The notes beneath the pieces are model-generated. The model saw only the letters and a list, made by a program, of their open reading frames with translations. It was not told where the DNA came from and searched no databases. Position numbers and translations under genes: made by a program. A stretch of 64,000 bases of DNA from Brachypodium distachyon (Eukaryota; Streptophyta; Magnoliopsida; Poales; Poaceae): contig NC_016132.3 of assembly GCF_000005505.3 (NCBI RefSeq), positions 45,088,914 to 45,152,913 on the forward strand, read 5' to 3'. Of the stretch, positions 1 through 11,848 are shown piece after piece; the stretch's first letter is position 1, and each line of letters starts with the position of its first letter.

Positions 1-78
1 ATGTATCTAGATGCTTTTTGAGTATAGATACATCCATATTTGGGCAAATTTGAGTCACTTAATATGAGACGGAGGGAG
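1..78. repeat. Stowaway MITE, right terminus (cut by window edge)
   Basis: The block ends in the Stowaway-type terminus GACGGAGGGAG followed by TA at 79-80. Its sequence is nearly the same as the right end of the element ending at 6745 (TCACTTAATATG then GACGGAGGGAG), so both belong to one family. The left end lies outside the window. Confidence 0.7.
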
Positions 79-409
79 TACGTTTCTAGTTTGTTGTCAA
101 ATTCAGTGAGCACTTGTTATGGTCAAAACTTATACGTCAATCGGGGTCAGCCATGACGAGGATTGAACACTACTATTGTGATTTTACAGACCATGGTGTA
201 ATATGTGAGAAAGTCAACATTTCAGTTTATAGTAAACAAGAAGTAGATCATTAGGAGAAGCAAATCAATGTTTATTATAAACTAACCTGCCAGTACATGA
301 ATGTTTGCATAGCATTACGTTTTTTCCTGCACAAGTAAAAAAACAGTAAGAACTTGGAATTAAGTGGAGGAGGGGAAATGAGAAATTAACAAGGCTAGGA
401 TCTACTGAC

Positions 410-2323
410 GAGAACAGGGATAAGATCAAAAGAAAGCCCAACAAAATCTCTGCATTTGCACACAGAAAGTTTACTGCAGTTGTGTTTGTCTCAACCCATG
501 TACAAAGTGGCTCCAAGTATGCCCTGCAAATTAACAACAAAATTGTTATAATCATGTACCATCATGTTCAACAATAAAAATATTGCAAGCCGTTAGGAGC
601 ATTCAGTTCACAGAAAATGATCACTCTGTTTTTATCAGCTTGTTACCATGCAAATTTTCATACGAATAAATCATTTATGTTCCTTTTTCAGGTAACCATC
701 AGGAGTTCTGGCTATTCATTAAGCAGAAAAAGAACGTATCCAGTTTATGAGGGAGACTGGATCACTGGACCCAAAAACCTCACGATCATTTCTGTTTTAT
801 GTTTTATATGCATGGATTAGGGTTTTCTCAACTGTTCTGTTCGTAGTACCATGGAAAGGCCATGGAGAGCACCATTATGACACATTTAGGTTGCAAACCC
901 AGATAGATGGAAGTAACAACAAAAGAAGCAGACAGCAACGTAAATGATGAATAGCATGCATTGATATGCATAGTCAGCAAGACATTTTGTTGCTACAAAT
1001 CTGTCAAGTTTATTTACCTGTACAGAGAGGAATTAGTAAAATGGCGCCGTAGAAATCTGGCCACATGTTCGAGTGCCCAACAAATTACCGGTACCAAAAC
1101 AACTGCCAGAAAAGTGTATCTCATCATGCATACAGAAAATGAGATGTATGGGTACTGGGTAGTAACACGGAATTTCATACAGAAGATAAATAAATGAAGA
1201 TAAATACTTCATATGCTTACGCTTAAAGTGTAGTTTAGACGTAACAAACATAAGGCAGTACATGAATGGTATAAAATCCTTCGATGAAGTTACATGGTGA
1301 CACCAGACCTGAACAGCCTGTGTGTTTCCTGCTCCGGGTAGCTGACAGGAAGGGGAAATGGTAATTAATTTCTGCAAGATGTCTAAGTGCTAATAGTAAA
1401 ATAGCAATTACAGTTCTCAGTTTCATGTTACCGACCCCATAAAGAGCAAATAAAGCATAACCTGTGGTACAGGTTGTGCCAAGAAGTGACAAACGATATC
1501 CCTTGTATTGCAGTTGCTGGGTTGCCAGTGGAAGGATGCCAATCAACGCAACAATAAGAACCTGTTGGAAAAAGAAAAACATGTATGATAAAGATAAGCG
1601 ACTATTTATTAGCTAAATTATTTCGCAGATATCAACAAAGAAAAAACTGCCTCATTGCTTGCTTACTGTTGTAATATAATATGATCAATTAATACTGACC
1701 ATCCATTTATTTATGAGGAATTTTGAAACTAAACTCCATTAGGAAAAAGAGGGGTTTAGATGAAAGTATTCTCATGAATGCCAGCTTGCAGGGTTGGCTA
1801 AATTAAAATATCCTTGGACTAGCAGTTCATCTGATTGATATCACTTCCACAACTTAGCTGCTGTTTGACACTCTGTTCAACTATGCTTAAACATTGTTAT
1901 CTGGTGGAGAAGCAAATTGAGATGGATCTGGCACTCCAACACATGCATCAATTGAGACAATACTAAGATCTTCAGAAAGGATTTGTTTCAACTACAGAAA
2001 AATACCATGTGATACAGTAATTGCTGACAAAAAATCTATGTTCAGACATTTACCCAAGCATTAACAGAAAAATGTAACGACCGCTTATCCAACTGCAATG
2101 AAAGTCTGCTTCTTGCTGGTCCAGCAGAATCAGTCCCTATGAAATTCATGGAGATCAAATTGTCAGATGAGAAAGGCTACAAAATACAAATAAGGTGTCC
2201 ACTGTAGAGAGACACAACAATATGCTTATTATCACCTGGATCATGAGGTCTTGCATTATCATTAGCTGTTGTAGATTCCCCCTCCGATGGCGCTGGGAGC
2301 TGAGAAGAGCTGGCTGATGACAT
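410..2323 (-). CDS. TMEM33/Pom33-like multi-pass membrane protein, 3' part missing
   Basis: Six coding exons join in frame on the minus strand: 2323-2236, 2136-2054, 1561-1436, 1341-1221, 1102-1018 and 523-410. Each has GT/AG borders and compatible phase. The N-terminal ~50 residues are polar (start MSSASSSQLP); membrane segments follow around VLIVALIGILPL, YALFALYG, DFIPFMYCLMF, LVLVPVICWALEHVARFL and FLCANAEILLGFLLILSLFS. The last two regions resemble the TMEM33/Pom33/Tts1 family of ER and nuclear-envelope membrane proteins, which shape ER tubules and help nuclear pore assembly in other eukaryotes. The final exon(s) should lie left of the window. A 5' UTR intron (about 2326-3574) appears likely: AG just before 2325, and a good donor after 3575 in a GC-rich leader. 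Exon structure is firm; the family name is less so. Confidence 0.75.
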
Positions 2324-3574
2324 TCCTTCAAAAACAAAATCAGGATCCTATAACCAAACTCGGCATAAGAAACAAACCTAAGGCCTCATAGAACCACGGT
2401 ATGCATATCCAAATAAAAATAGACCGGGGAAAGGAGATAGAAAAATTATATTAAGCCAATCAACATCACAGCTTTAACATCAATAGCATGTTTAAAAAGT
2501 AAGGAGGTTTGTGTAAAATAACATTGGATATCAATGACTTGACTTGATTGAAAGAAACTAGATATACAGAAAATGTTGCCGTAAAGGTTCATCCTAAGTT
2601 TCGTAGAGAAAATGTGTGATACACTGATTTACAGTCACATAGTCCTAAAACTAATACTAAAACGCTACTATAAAACTTTAATTAATTGACCCTGCTCACT
2701 GTTTCATATTGCCATATTTTAATCCATTCATTTCCATTTACATTTTTCATAATAGTATATACAATGTTCTAACTAGCACACTGACAGAAGTCACATAGTC
2801 AAAATGGCACGTATCAGAATCACTCAAACAGGCACTAACAGAGCAAAAACAGAAATTCTACTCTCTTGCTGAAATGTTTGATTTCACAAAATGACAATAT
2901 GTTTGCTTCAACAATATGTTGCAAGGATGTACAGTCAGTCAGTCACACCCAACTCCCCCCCGCAAAAAAAAAAAGTCACACCCAACTCCCATGCAGAGCT
3001 AGTTAGCTGGACTATCTATAGGACACATTTTCAACGAATGAAATCAAATTGGAAAACATTCAATTTCAGCGGCTGCGGTTTTGTACTGGACAATTTGAAG
3101 AGCGAGCGAGCTACAGCTAGAGTTAGCTCGGAAAAATATCGCTGAGGCAAGACTGCGCTGAATTAATTCAGCAAAAGAAAGGGACAAATCTCAAGTTCCT
3201 TCTCCACAGGCTCAAAACCGGCCAAAGAGGAAGAGTAAAGCGCAGAGAAGTGAGAATCTTGAGAGTCCCTGACCAATCCCTTGAGAAATTAGGCACGGCT
3301 TAGTATTACAGCACTCGACCCTGCAATTTCGGTCAAGATTCCCCTCCCACATCCTCATCGTCTTCATCTTACAACAAAACTGAAACTTTTTTGCTTCCTT
3401 CAGGCTTATGTGGCGGGCGCGGCAGCAAGAGGTGAGGTTGTGCGCATTGCGGGGAGACAAATCGGGTTTGCGAATTAGCAAAGTCAAACGAAGTACTGCT
3501 CAACTACAGAACAAGAAGTTGCAGAACACGAAGGGAGATACTAGTAGTAATGAGCAGCAGGGGTAAAACCTAAC

Positions 3575-3880
3575 CTGCGTAAAATAATCTTGGCCCGCTT
3601 GGAATGGAGACAATCACTGGTTCCGATACGACCCCGGCAAGGAGAGGGAGAGCCCTAGTACTCCTCCTCGAATCTAAACTTGGCAATCTCCGACGCAAAG
3701 GCGCACGCAGCAGCACAGAGACAGAGGGAGAAGACTGACTGACTTGTTTCAGTATCGCCTCCTTTCCTTTCCGTCCTCTCTCGGCTCTGATTTTTCTTTT
3801 TCTGACAGCAGCTCTGATTTTTGTTTTGCAATGCAGACCGATTGTTATCTCGTTATGACGAACGCCCACTAACCCACGCG
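3575..3880 (-). promoter_or_regulatory. Probable 5' UTR exon and core promoter of the TMEM33-like gene
   Basis: On the minus strand the sequence ends ACGCAG with a GT donor at 3574-3573, pairing with the acceptor at 2327-2326 just before the start codon at 2323. The region is GC-richer than its surroundings and has no convincing open frame, as expected for a leader exon. The transcription start is not resolved. Confidence 0.4.
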
Positions 3881-3899
3881 TCACCGAAAGCGACCGAGG

Positions 3900-4668
3900 G
3901 GCCCCGCGATTATGGATTGACGGTTCAGGGGCGAGATCGCAAAATTGGGGGTTTCTGTGGTGGCAAGATTCCCGGAAGCGAGAGGATAAAACGAAGGGAA
4001 GGGAAAGTTCGGGCAGGGAGCAGCGAAAGCAACCGCACCAGATCTATCCGAAGGATGCTTCTTGAGTTTTCAATATCTGTAGAATACTTCCTCTGTCGTC
4101 TCGCTCAAATTCGTTTAAATGTAGATTTATTTATACCCAAAAAATATTAATATTTTGTCGTTTAATATGAAATGGGAGGGAGTAGTGTTGTCAAATTTGC
4201 ATGATACATTTACGATTTTGCTATTGAGAAGTTGTCTGATTTTTAGTTAGGAATCAGTCGAGTGATTGACCGAATCCAACGACAGCATGTGAGAGATTGG
4301 AGTGTGGAGATGACATTCAGATCTTAATATAACGGCCATGATACGTCGACTGCGATTTAAAATCATTTGCTTAAAAAACAGACGACTGAAAAATAGTCAC
4401 ACCATATATTTTAATGTGAGAGGAGACAACATGTAATTTTCTCACATCTCATTGGACAACCAACATACAACCTATTAAAATATTTGTATGATAAGTTGTT
4501 GGATATTTTAAGCATCACACAAGATATTATACATGTCTTGACTAGTGAAACATACCAACCCACCAACAGCTGGGTATTCATGAGCCACGAAAAATGACCA
4601 ACAAAACATTATCGCCATTGACCTTGTGCATAGATAAATGAAAGAAAAGAAATAAAACACTAACTAAG
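3900..4668. other. Intergenic, no gene recognised
   Basis: The GC content falls from the gene promoter into AT-rich sequence at about 4070. Short frames here are not supported by splice sites, codon bias or family similarity. A stretch near 4080-4190 again shows Stowaway-like remnants (TCCTCTGTCGTCTCGCTC and GGGAGGGAGTA) around an AT-rich core. Confidence 0.5.
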
Positions 4669-4739
4669 TACTCCCTCCGTCCCATATTAAGTGACTTTCT
4701 ATTACACTACGTCTGGATGTATGTATTCAGGCATGGAAT

Positions 4740-5560
4740 TGGGAATTGGAATTAGACAGCCTTCAATTCCAGCGTTTGGATGTTTATAGGATTCACCCGT
4801 AGAATTCGCCCACGATTCCAAACGGTATCGCGGAGACGCTCTCGCTTCACAAGTCAATTCGGAGCTCCCTCGCTCCGTATTGGGCAGAATTTGGCCCCAC
4901 GCTCATCCCGCAAAGCAACTTACCGGTTCAGCCTCCCTCAAAGAAAGAAAGGAGAACAGAAAGACCCAAACCAGCGGGAGGAGGCGGGAGGTTGCCGGTG
5001 GCGCAGGTTAGTCCCAGCACGCACGCAGAGCTCCGACCGGCCCTCCTCCCAGCACGCACGCTGAGCTCCGGCGCCGCCACCTCTTCCTCGCGTCGAAGGT
5101 CCGCCACCCCCGCTCCTCCTTGCAGGCAGAAGTCCGTTGTCACCACCTCTCTCCGCGGAGAGCCTCCGTCGCCGCCTGAGCGCCCCATCTCGCATCATCC
5201 CCCTGCAGAGATCCGCCGCCGCCTGAGCCCAACGGCCGAAGACCCACCCGTGCGGCCGTGCGCCTTGCCCCATCCCCCTCTCGCCCCCAACCTCCCTACG
5301 CATAGAGGTTCGCCGCCGCTTGAGTTCCCCTTCTCGCCTTGGCCGCATCCCCTTCGACCTCTCCTCCTTATTTCCTCCCATGGCCGGATTCTCCTAGCCC
5401 TTTCCTCTTTCAGTCCCCTCCAATGGAGGAGCACAAGAACCCTAATTTTCAGTTTACTACTAATCCCCAATTTCTTGGGCAGATCTTACCGTTCTATTTC
5501 GTTATTTTTTCAGGTTGTTCTGTGAGCTCCTCTGTCAGTCTGTCTGATTGATCAGTACTT
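4740..5560 (+). other. GC-rich gene-like segment inside the split Stowaway (possible captured 5' gene region)
   Basis: The base composition jumps to GC-rich over 4930-5400 and then returns to AT-rich. The segment has alternative open frames on both strands, contains the leader-like motif AACCCTAATTTTCAG near 5440, and is bounded by AATTGG-type motifs. It looks like the 5' UTR and first-exon region of a plant gene carried into a transposon. I do not recognise any protein domain, and overlapping frames on both strands make a real CDS unlikely. Confidence 0.3.
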
Positions 5561-5677
5561 CAGTAGCATATTGCTTCCTAGTCATATAAATGGGTGATTT
5601 CTTGGGCCAACATGGTGGCAATTTTTGTTGCTGAAGATCATCGTTCAGTTTTGTGGTTCACATGTTGGAATAGCAGT

Positions 5678-6214
5678 TTTCATGCATAGGAAATTACACC
5701 ACGGGTCCATGAACTTGACAGCGATGTTCAGTTTCATCCATTAACTTGAAAACTTCTAAAATGACTCACTAAACTTGACAGCTTTACTCATTTTAGTCCA
5801 AATGGCCAGATTCGGGCAAAATTCGGTCATGATGGCATGTGACGTGGGTCGGGCCGTTCGAGTAGACGCCGCCGAACCCATCGACGGAGCCATTCACATG
5901 GACACCACGTATGCCGGCCCGAAGTGGGTTCACCGGCGAGGGCAGCGTCTCCCCATTCTAGAGATTCGAGGGGGTTAAACAGAAAAGGTCCATAACCAAA
6001 AAATTGTGAAAAGCCCCCTCACACGCCGGCCAGGTCCAGTGGTCCACGACACATGCCAGCGTGGCCGAATTTCATCTGATTTTGGCCATTTGGACTAAAA
6101 TGAACAAAGCTGCCAAGTTTAGTGAGTCATTTGAACAGTTTCCAAGCTAATGAATGAAACTGAACATTGCTGCCAAGTTCATGGACCTGCAGTGTAATTT
6201 CCTCTTTCATGCAT
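5678..6214 (+). mobile_element. Mutator-type MITE, copy 1, with 10-bp target duplication
   Basis: The element spans 5688-6204 and is flanked by the direct repeat TTTCATGCAT (5678-5687 and 6205-6214). Long imperfect inverted termini begin AGGAAATTACAC at the left and end GTGTAATTTCCTC at the right, extending about 130 bp through the phrase CCATGAACTTG/CAAGTTCATGG. The centre is GC-rich and non-coding. A 9-10 bp duplication with long termini is the hallmark of Mutator-like elements. A second copy in inverted orientation lies at 56706-57215. Confidence 0.85.
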
Positions 6215-6747
6215 CTATATTCTATCGTGTAATTGTTCTTCACAGTTTCCATTTGTTTATAATATAATCAGTGGCATCCAAGTTATACATTTGGGTCATT
6301 TTCACCCCAAGTCATTGCGGTACAGGCTCCTTTTTTCTACATTTTTATGTGTATAATTTTCAGTCCGGTTGTGATCCATGTAACTCTCCGAGATGATGAA
6401 TCAGAATTCCTATAATTGTTATAGCGTATTTTTATTTTGAAAGATGTATAGAAAAGTTAAAGCTTCATACTAATATACATGTGCAATTCCTCACTTTGTC
6501 CATCCAAACATGAATTGGAATTGGTGCCCTCCTTGAATCCCATGAGCCAATTCAATGAGCAACCAATGAAATTGGAATTAAGGTTCAATTCAGATTCCTT
6601 GTTGAATTGGACTTCCAGCCCAATTCAATTCCTTGCTTCCCAATATCTACATCCAAACAAAGCCTTACATGTATCTAGACACCTTTTAGGTATAGATACA
6701 TTCATATTTGGGCAATTTGAGTCACTTAATATGGGACGGAGGGAGTA

Positions 6748-7143
6748 TAAGAAAGGTAGTTCCAAAGGGCCTTCTACGAGGAAAGCATGAAGTCATCTCA
6801 AAAGAAAAAGGTGGCATGAAGAACCTCAACAAAATTGAGGACTTGTGATGTCATTTTTAGCAGCAAACCCCAATTGTGATCCACTAGAAAGATATGAAAA
6901 GAAACAGATACAAATGACCTTACCCATTTAAAGAGCTCGCTCGTTTCGTGGTTAGTATTGCCCTAAATAATCTTAGGTATACCACAATTGTCATAAAAAA
7001 TATGACAAACAAATAGAAAATCACAAGGATTGTAAGAATTGAGTAAATAACATGTAGACCAAAGAAAAAAGGTGGCCAACAAAAGCAAATAAGACATATC
7101 CAACGTGTTACGACACATATTAAAATTATTGTACTACGCTCTG
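6748..7143. other. AT-rich spacer, nothing recognised
   Basis: There is no open frame of note, no terminal repeat and no RNA gene signature between the Stowaway composite and the PIF-type element. Confidence 0.5.
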
Positions 7144-7146
7144 TAA

Positions 7147-9134
7147 GAGCATCTCCAATGAGCTATCCTAAAGATATCCCAAATGTCTTATTTAGGACAA
7201 AAGGACATATTGTCCCAAAAATCAACTCCCAATGGGCTACCCCAAACGGACAATATGTCATAGATGACCGGTCATATCCCACAAAGTTGCCCCAAATTTG
7301 GGAGAGAAATGGGTGTCCGGTTGAGCTCTTTGTCCGCCCTGGCTCACACCAATTCCTCTTTTTTTTTCCTTTTCCCAGGCGAGCATGCTCCCTTCGTCCA
7401 GTATTCTCGATTACCCCGTCGCCTCATTGCCCTAGCCGCAGCCTCCATGGACGGCACACGGAGGCCGCATCCTGTTGCCTCCCCGTGCCCTAGCAGGCTA
7501 GCCGCCATGCTCCATCCGCAGCCAAGGCGGCCGTGGGGTTGGGGTCGAGCTTGGCGGCCGTGACCTGGACGAGCTCGATGATGAGACGCTTCATGTGCAG
7601 TGTGAAGTTGCGGGCGCCGCGTAGGTCGGCAAGGACAAGTTCCATCTTGGTGAGTTGAAAGGGAGGAGCCTACTCGTCGTCAACGGCCGCTGCGACCTAT
7701 ATGCATCAGAGGTTGGGGTTTACAAGCCGTGGGCCAAATTTGAAGCTATCTTATGTGAGACATGGTGATTTCTGGAGCAATGAAGCTAGCTGGATTGGTA
7801 GAGTTCTTATCTATAATCTCTATAATGTTCATCCCTACTAAAAGTCATTTATATTTGCAAGCTGAACATGCAAGGTGTCCGCATCATCAAATTGATCTCC
7901 ACTAAGCACAACATGCAAAATGTCCACATCATTAAATTGGTTCCTACTAATTCAAATCATGTGCATGCAAAATGTCTATATCACCATACATAGCATATGT
8001 TGCAGCCCCACTAGCAATACATTTTGGTGGCCCATTCGACGATTCAACATTTTAGCTCCTAAAACTTTTCATCTTCACTTTTTTATAATTAATTCACCAA
8101 TTACCCATATTTTCATGATATGTATGTTGATCTTTTTAAGAATGTTCAATATACAGGTTTTTGAAACTTCTCTTTTCGGTTCTCCGAAGTTTTTATGTAC
8201 ATCAAAATTAATCTACGTTTTGCGGCATATATGTTATGGATGATAAATCCGTTTAGCCTGTGATATTGATATTGTTTTTGCATTTGATCATATTATTATC
8301 ATTTGTTTACTAACATCACGTCCATATGTGCAAATAGAAATTGTCCGCCACAAAGTGCGGGGAATCACCTAGTTGATAAAGCAATCCATCCACGTATTTA
8401 CTGTAGTTCCTTCATCTTCTTCAGGTTTAGCTGCTACTACTATATATGGGAATCTCCCCTTCTTGATTAATTTTTCTTTCGTCGCACCTAATGGTGAGAA
8501 ATTTGCCTACATTTTCATAGTCCGTATGATACATATAATGCATGATGTAGTTTTTGGCTTAATTTGAAGTTGCATATTTTAACTAGTGCATTTTTTAAGC
8601 TTCACTTCAGATAATGGGATTCAGTTTAGAAAATCAGTTTGGTTAACTAGCAGCCCGTGCAAGCTTTGGGGAGAGAAATTTGGAGGACGTTGTTGGGTGA
8701 TGAGACGGACACATGTCCACTTGCTTTCCCAAACGGACAAAAATAGGACATTTAGGAGCAAAATTTGGGATTTTTTTGGCAAACAGAGGGCAGCCCCCTC
8801 CGGTTTCATTAAAGGAAACCATGTGTCTGTTAATACAACTTAAATAGATCGCATCGAGCAACAAACCCAGAAACAAAAGCACCGAGTTAGTCTCGACCTC
8901 TTTCGTTTTGTAAAACTAGGCAGCGGCAACAACTATTACCCTCCACACACACTCAACACCTGACACCAGCTTGGGGAATTCAGGACGAAGTTCATGATCT
9001 CACGTACAGAAACCTCCACACAGACTCTGAAGCCTCAAGATGTCAGTGGAAGAGTAACTGACACTTCAACCGTGCTTTGCCTTAGTCAAAATCAACTCTG
9101 CAGAAGTTCCATGGATGTCCCATTGAAGATGTTC
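7147..9134. mobile_element. Non-autonomous PIF/Harbinger-type element with TAA duplication
   Basis: The left terminus GAGCATCTCCAATGAGCTAT begins at 7147 after TAA (7144-7146). The right end, read in reverse complement, begins GAACATCTTCAATGGGACAT at 9134 and is followed by TAA (9135-9137). A three-base TAA/TTA duplication with short termini fits PIF/Harbinger. No transposase is present. The interior holds a GC-rich, gene-like stretch (about 7370-7600) and a Helitron-like insert (7817-8372). Frames inside are short and unsupported. Confidence 0.65.
7817..8372 (+). mobile_element. Helitron-like insert
   Basis: The right end CACCTAG|T (CTAG at 8369-8372) is preceded by a short stem CCGC...GCGG near 8346-8360, as in Helitron 3' termini. 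The left end reads A|TCTCTATAAT at 7817, matching the usual TC start. Insertion between A and T without a duplication is consistent. No Rep/helicase is encoded, so this would be a short non-autonomous copy. The left boundary is less certain than the right. Confidence 0.45.
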
Positions 9135-9643
9135 TAACCAAACTAAAATGAGTTGCCATGTTGCTTTGGTGTCCAATCGGACATGTAGTACGTTGCTCTC
9201 CTAGCAAGCTGTTGTTGTTTGCTCTTTGATGTAAGTTAAACATAGGTCTATGCACGATGGTCCGTCAGTTCAGCGTGACATGGCAAACTCTAGTTGCCTC
9301 TTTATAAAAGTCAGAACAGGTGCCACGGCACTTTTGGCCGCCCTGGTGGTCACAATGAGGCTTTTCTGTACGCCTGTACACGACGCTTGGACGAAAAGGA
9401 ACGGACGGAGGAAACAGCCACCAAGTCAATGAGTCAATACCCACTAATCCCCTCCTTAAAGCAAAAACTGGAGCCAAACTACTCTGCAGAAAACAATTGC
9501 ATACACCGATCGTCATGCACATCGATTGACGAAGCACCAACTCCACATCCCAAGTTCGGAACCAACCTTGCATTCCAACAACTCAAACCCTTGGCTAGAT
9601 CGATCGAAACAGACAGGTTGGTCTCAGCCAAAGCTTAGCCGCC

Positions 9644-11848
9644 ATGGCCATGGCATCCCCAAACAACAAAGCGCTGGAGCGGTACAAGAGCGCCGTGACG
9701 GCGGCCGCGTCCGTCATGGGTGCGGCCATGCTGCTGCGCCGGGTTGTCGCCGACTTCCTCCCGGCGGGCACGTCCCTCGGCGCGCTGCTCCTCCTGCCCC
9801 CCGCCTCCGCCCGGCGCCACGCCGTGCTCATCGAGGAATTCGACGGCGCCCTATACAACCGCGTCTTCCTGGCGGCCAAGGCGTACGTCTCCACGCTCCT
9901 GGCCGCGGCGCCGTCGTCCGTGCCGCTGATGAAGGCCAGCCTGCCGCGCGGGTCCGGCGCGGACCAGCGCGTCCTGCTCGCCCTCCGCCCCGGCACGGCC
10001 GTCGTCGACGTCTTCGGCGGGGCCAAGCTCACGTGGCGCCTCAGCAGGCAGCAGGGCAGGCGCGGGGAGGACGGCGGCACGCGCGAGGCGTTCAAGCTCA
10101 GCTTCGACGCGCAGCACAAGGACATGGTGCTCGGCGCGTACCTGCCGGCCGTCATGGCGCGCGTCGAGGCCATGTCGCAGGGGCAGAGGCAGCCCAGGCT
10201 CTACAGCAACGAGTGGGGCAAGTGGCGCGCCGTGAGGCTCCGCAACGCCTCCACGCTGGCCACGGTGGCCATGGACGCCGAGCTGCGGCAGGCCGTGGTG
10301 GAGGACCTGGACAGGTTCTTGACGCGGAAGGAGTACTACCGGCAGACGGGGAGGGCGTGGAAGAGGGGGTACCTCATCCACGGGCCGCCCGGCACCGGCA
10401 AGTCCAGCCTGGTCGCCGCGATCTCCAACCACCTCCATTTCGACGTGTATGACCTGGATGTCGGTGGCGTCAGGAACAACACCGAGCTGAGGAAACTGCT
10501 GATTCGGATGAAGAACAGGTCCATATTGCTGGTGGAGGATGTCGACTGCGCTCTGGCGACGGCGCCGCGGAGAGAAGGGGATGGAGGCTCCGATGGGAGC
10601 AGCCTGGCCCCGGCTGCGTCCAAGAATCACAAGGTTAGTTATTACTACTAATCCAACGCATACTGCAAGTTAATTACAACAGTTTAGTCGACATGCGAAA
10701 CAGTAAAGCGTCTCATTTTGAGCACAATCTTTTTGGATTGCTTCTTGAAGAAGGTAAGCTTTCCATGAGCATGAAGGTAATAAAGTCATGCAAGTGATGC
10801 AAGTGCCAACAATCATCATAAGACACTTCATAAAGAAACGTTCTGTACCGAAGCTTTTATAAAATCTGGCAAGTGCGCACATGCAGTGCGTTGTGCATAC
10901 GCATGTGCTTGCAGATCAGAACATTGCGCGATCATTTTTCTTAGGAGAACATTGCACAATCAGACTACTTCGTGGAGTATAAAACTATTTGCTTTAGTCC
11001 TTCGGAGTACAATTTTTACAGCATCTAAGCAGGTCACGGTCTCGCATCCCTCGCTCAACACTAGGCACCGTCAAAACTCTGTACCTTAACTACTGTACTG
11101 TTGTTTGTCCAACAATAGCAGTTACCACTTCATTGCTTTTTTGGACCGTAAAGCTGGGCACGACTCATGCTTCTTTAATTTAACTGACCAGATGCGATGC
11201 TTAGCTTGTCATCGTCAGTTCATTCAGCTGTCGCTCACCGTAAACATGCGCGCGATGCCGATGCAGGTCACTCTGTCGGGACTGCTCAACATGGTGGACG
11301 GCCTGTGGTCCAGCAGCGGGCACGAGCGGATCCTCGTCTTCACCACGAACCACAAGGACCGGCTGGACCCGGCGCTGCTCCGTCCGGGCCGGATGGACAT
11401 GCACATCCACATGGGCTACTGCGGCTTCGTCGCCTTCAGGGAGCTCGCGGCCAACTACCACGGCGTTGACGACCACCACCCGCTCTTCCCGGAGATCGAG
11501 GCGCTGCTGCGTGAGGTGGAGGTGGCGCCGGCCGAGGTCGCGGAGAGGCTGCTCATGACCGACGCCGCCGACGCCGCCGTGGAGATGGTCGCGAAGCTGC
11601 TGAGGGACAGGAAGGCCGGCACCGGGGAAGAAGACGGCGCCGGCGGGTACGTCAAGCAGAAGCTCCACGTAGGGGGGCCTCGGCGCCCGCGTCGCTTGGC
11701 CCCGGCGCCGGCGCCCCGTCGAGGCGGCGTGGGTGCTGCCAGTGCCAGGCGGCCCGTGCTTGGCGAGGAAATGGGCGGTTCCTCGCGACGAGGACAGGGG
11801 CGTGGATCAGGGACAGGGCGGCATGGACGAGGACGGGGGCGGCGGTAG
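9644..11848 (+). CDS. BCS1-like AAA-ATPase (plant ASD/AATP type), two exons
   Basis: Exons 9644-10633 and 11267-11848 join in phase 0 across a 633-bp GT/AG intron to give about 523 residues, the usual size for this plant family. Order: an N-terminal membrane segment (about residues 14-35); the plant AAA-associated domain (to about 130); and the ATPase core with Walker A GPPGTGKS (247-254), Walker B ILLVEDVD (294-301), sensor asparagine N358, and the SRH/arginine-finger stretch around LLRPGRMD (367-374). These proteins are membrane-anchored ATPases of mitochondria or ER with roles in stress and seed storage; the substrate is generally unknown. The C-terminus is an unusual Arg/Gly/Pro-rich tail of about 60 residues. 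The start sits in a strong GCCGCCATGG context. A possible TATA motif (TATAAA, 9303-9308) is 340 bp upstream. Confidence 0.9.

Larger units (their letters stand above)
4671..6745. mobile_element. Stowaway MITE split by about 1.9 kb of nested DNA
   Basis: The left terminus CTCCCTCCGTCCCATATTAA starts at 4671 after TA (4669-4670). The inverted terminus TTAATATGGGACGGAGGGAG ends at 6745 before TA (6746-6747), giving the TA duplication typical of Tc1/mariner Stowaway elements. MITE-like sequence covers only about 4671-4735 and 6665-6745. The middle is foreign DNA: AATTGG/CCAATT-rich borders, a GC-rich stretch and a Mutator-type MITE. Such elements are normally 80-300 bp, so this is a composite of successive insertions. 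Confidence 0.75.

Noticed and set aside
4938..5525. 147-177 codon frames on both strands in the GC-rich insert
   Set aside because: Overlapping frames on opposite strands with biased composition and no motif; treated as captured non-coding or leader DNA.
9526..10630. Long overlapping frames on both strands (308 codons plus, 259 codons minus) over the AAA-ATPase exon
   Set aside because: Shadows of a very GC-rich exon; composition is Arg/Ala/Pro noise with no domain, while the ATPase frame has all family motifs.
11105..11266. Frame continuing upstream of AAA-ATPase exon 2 (MSNNSSYHF start)
   Set aside because: Intron read-through; the acceptor ATGCAG at 11261-11266 restores the family sequence exactly.
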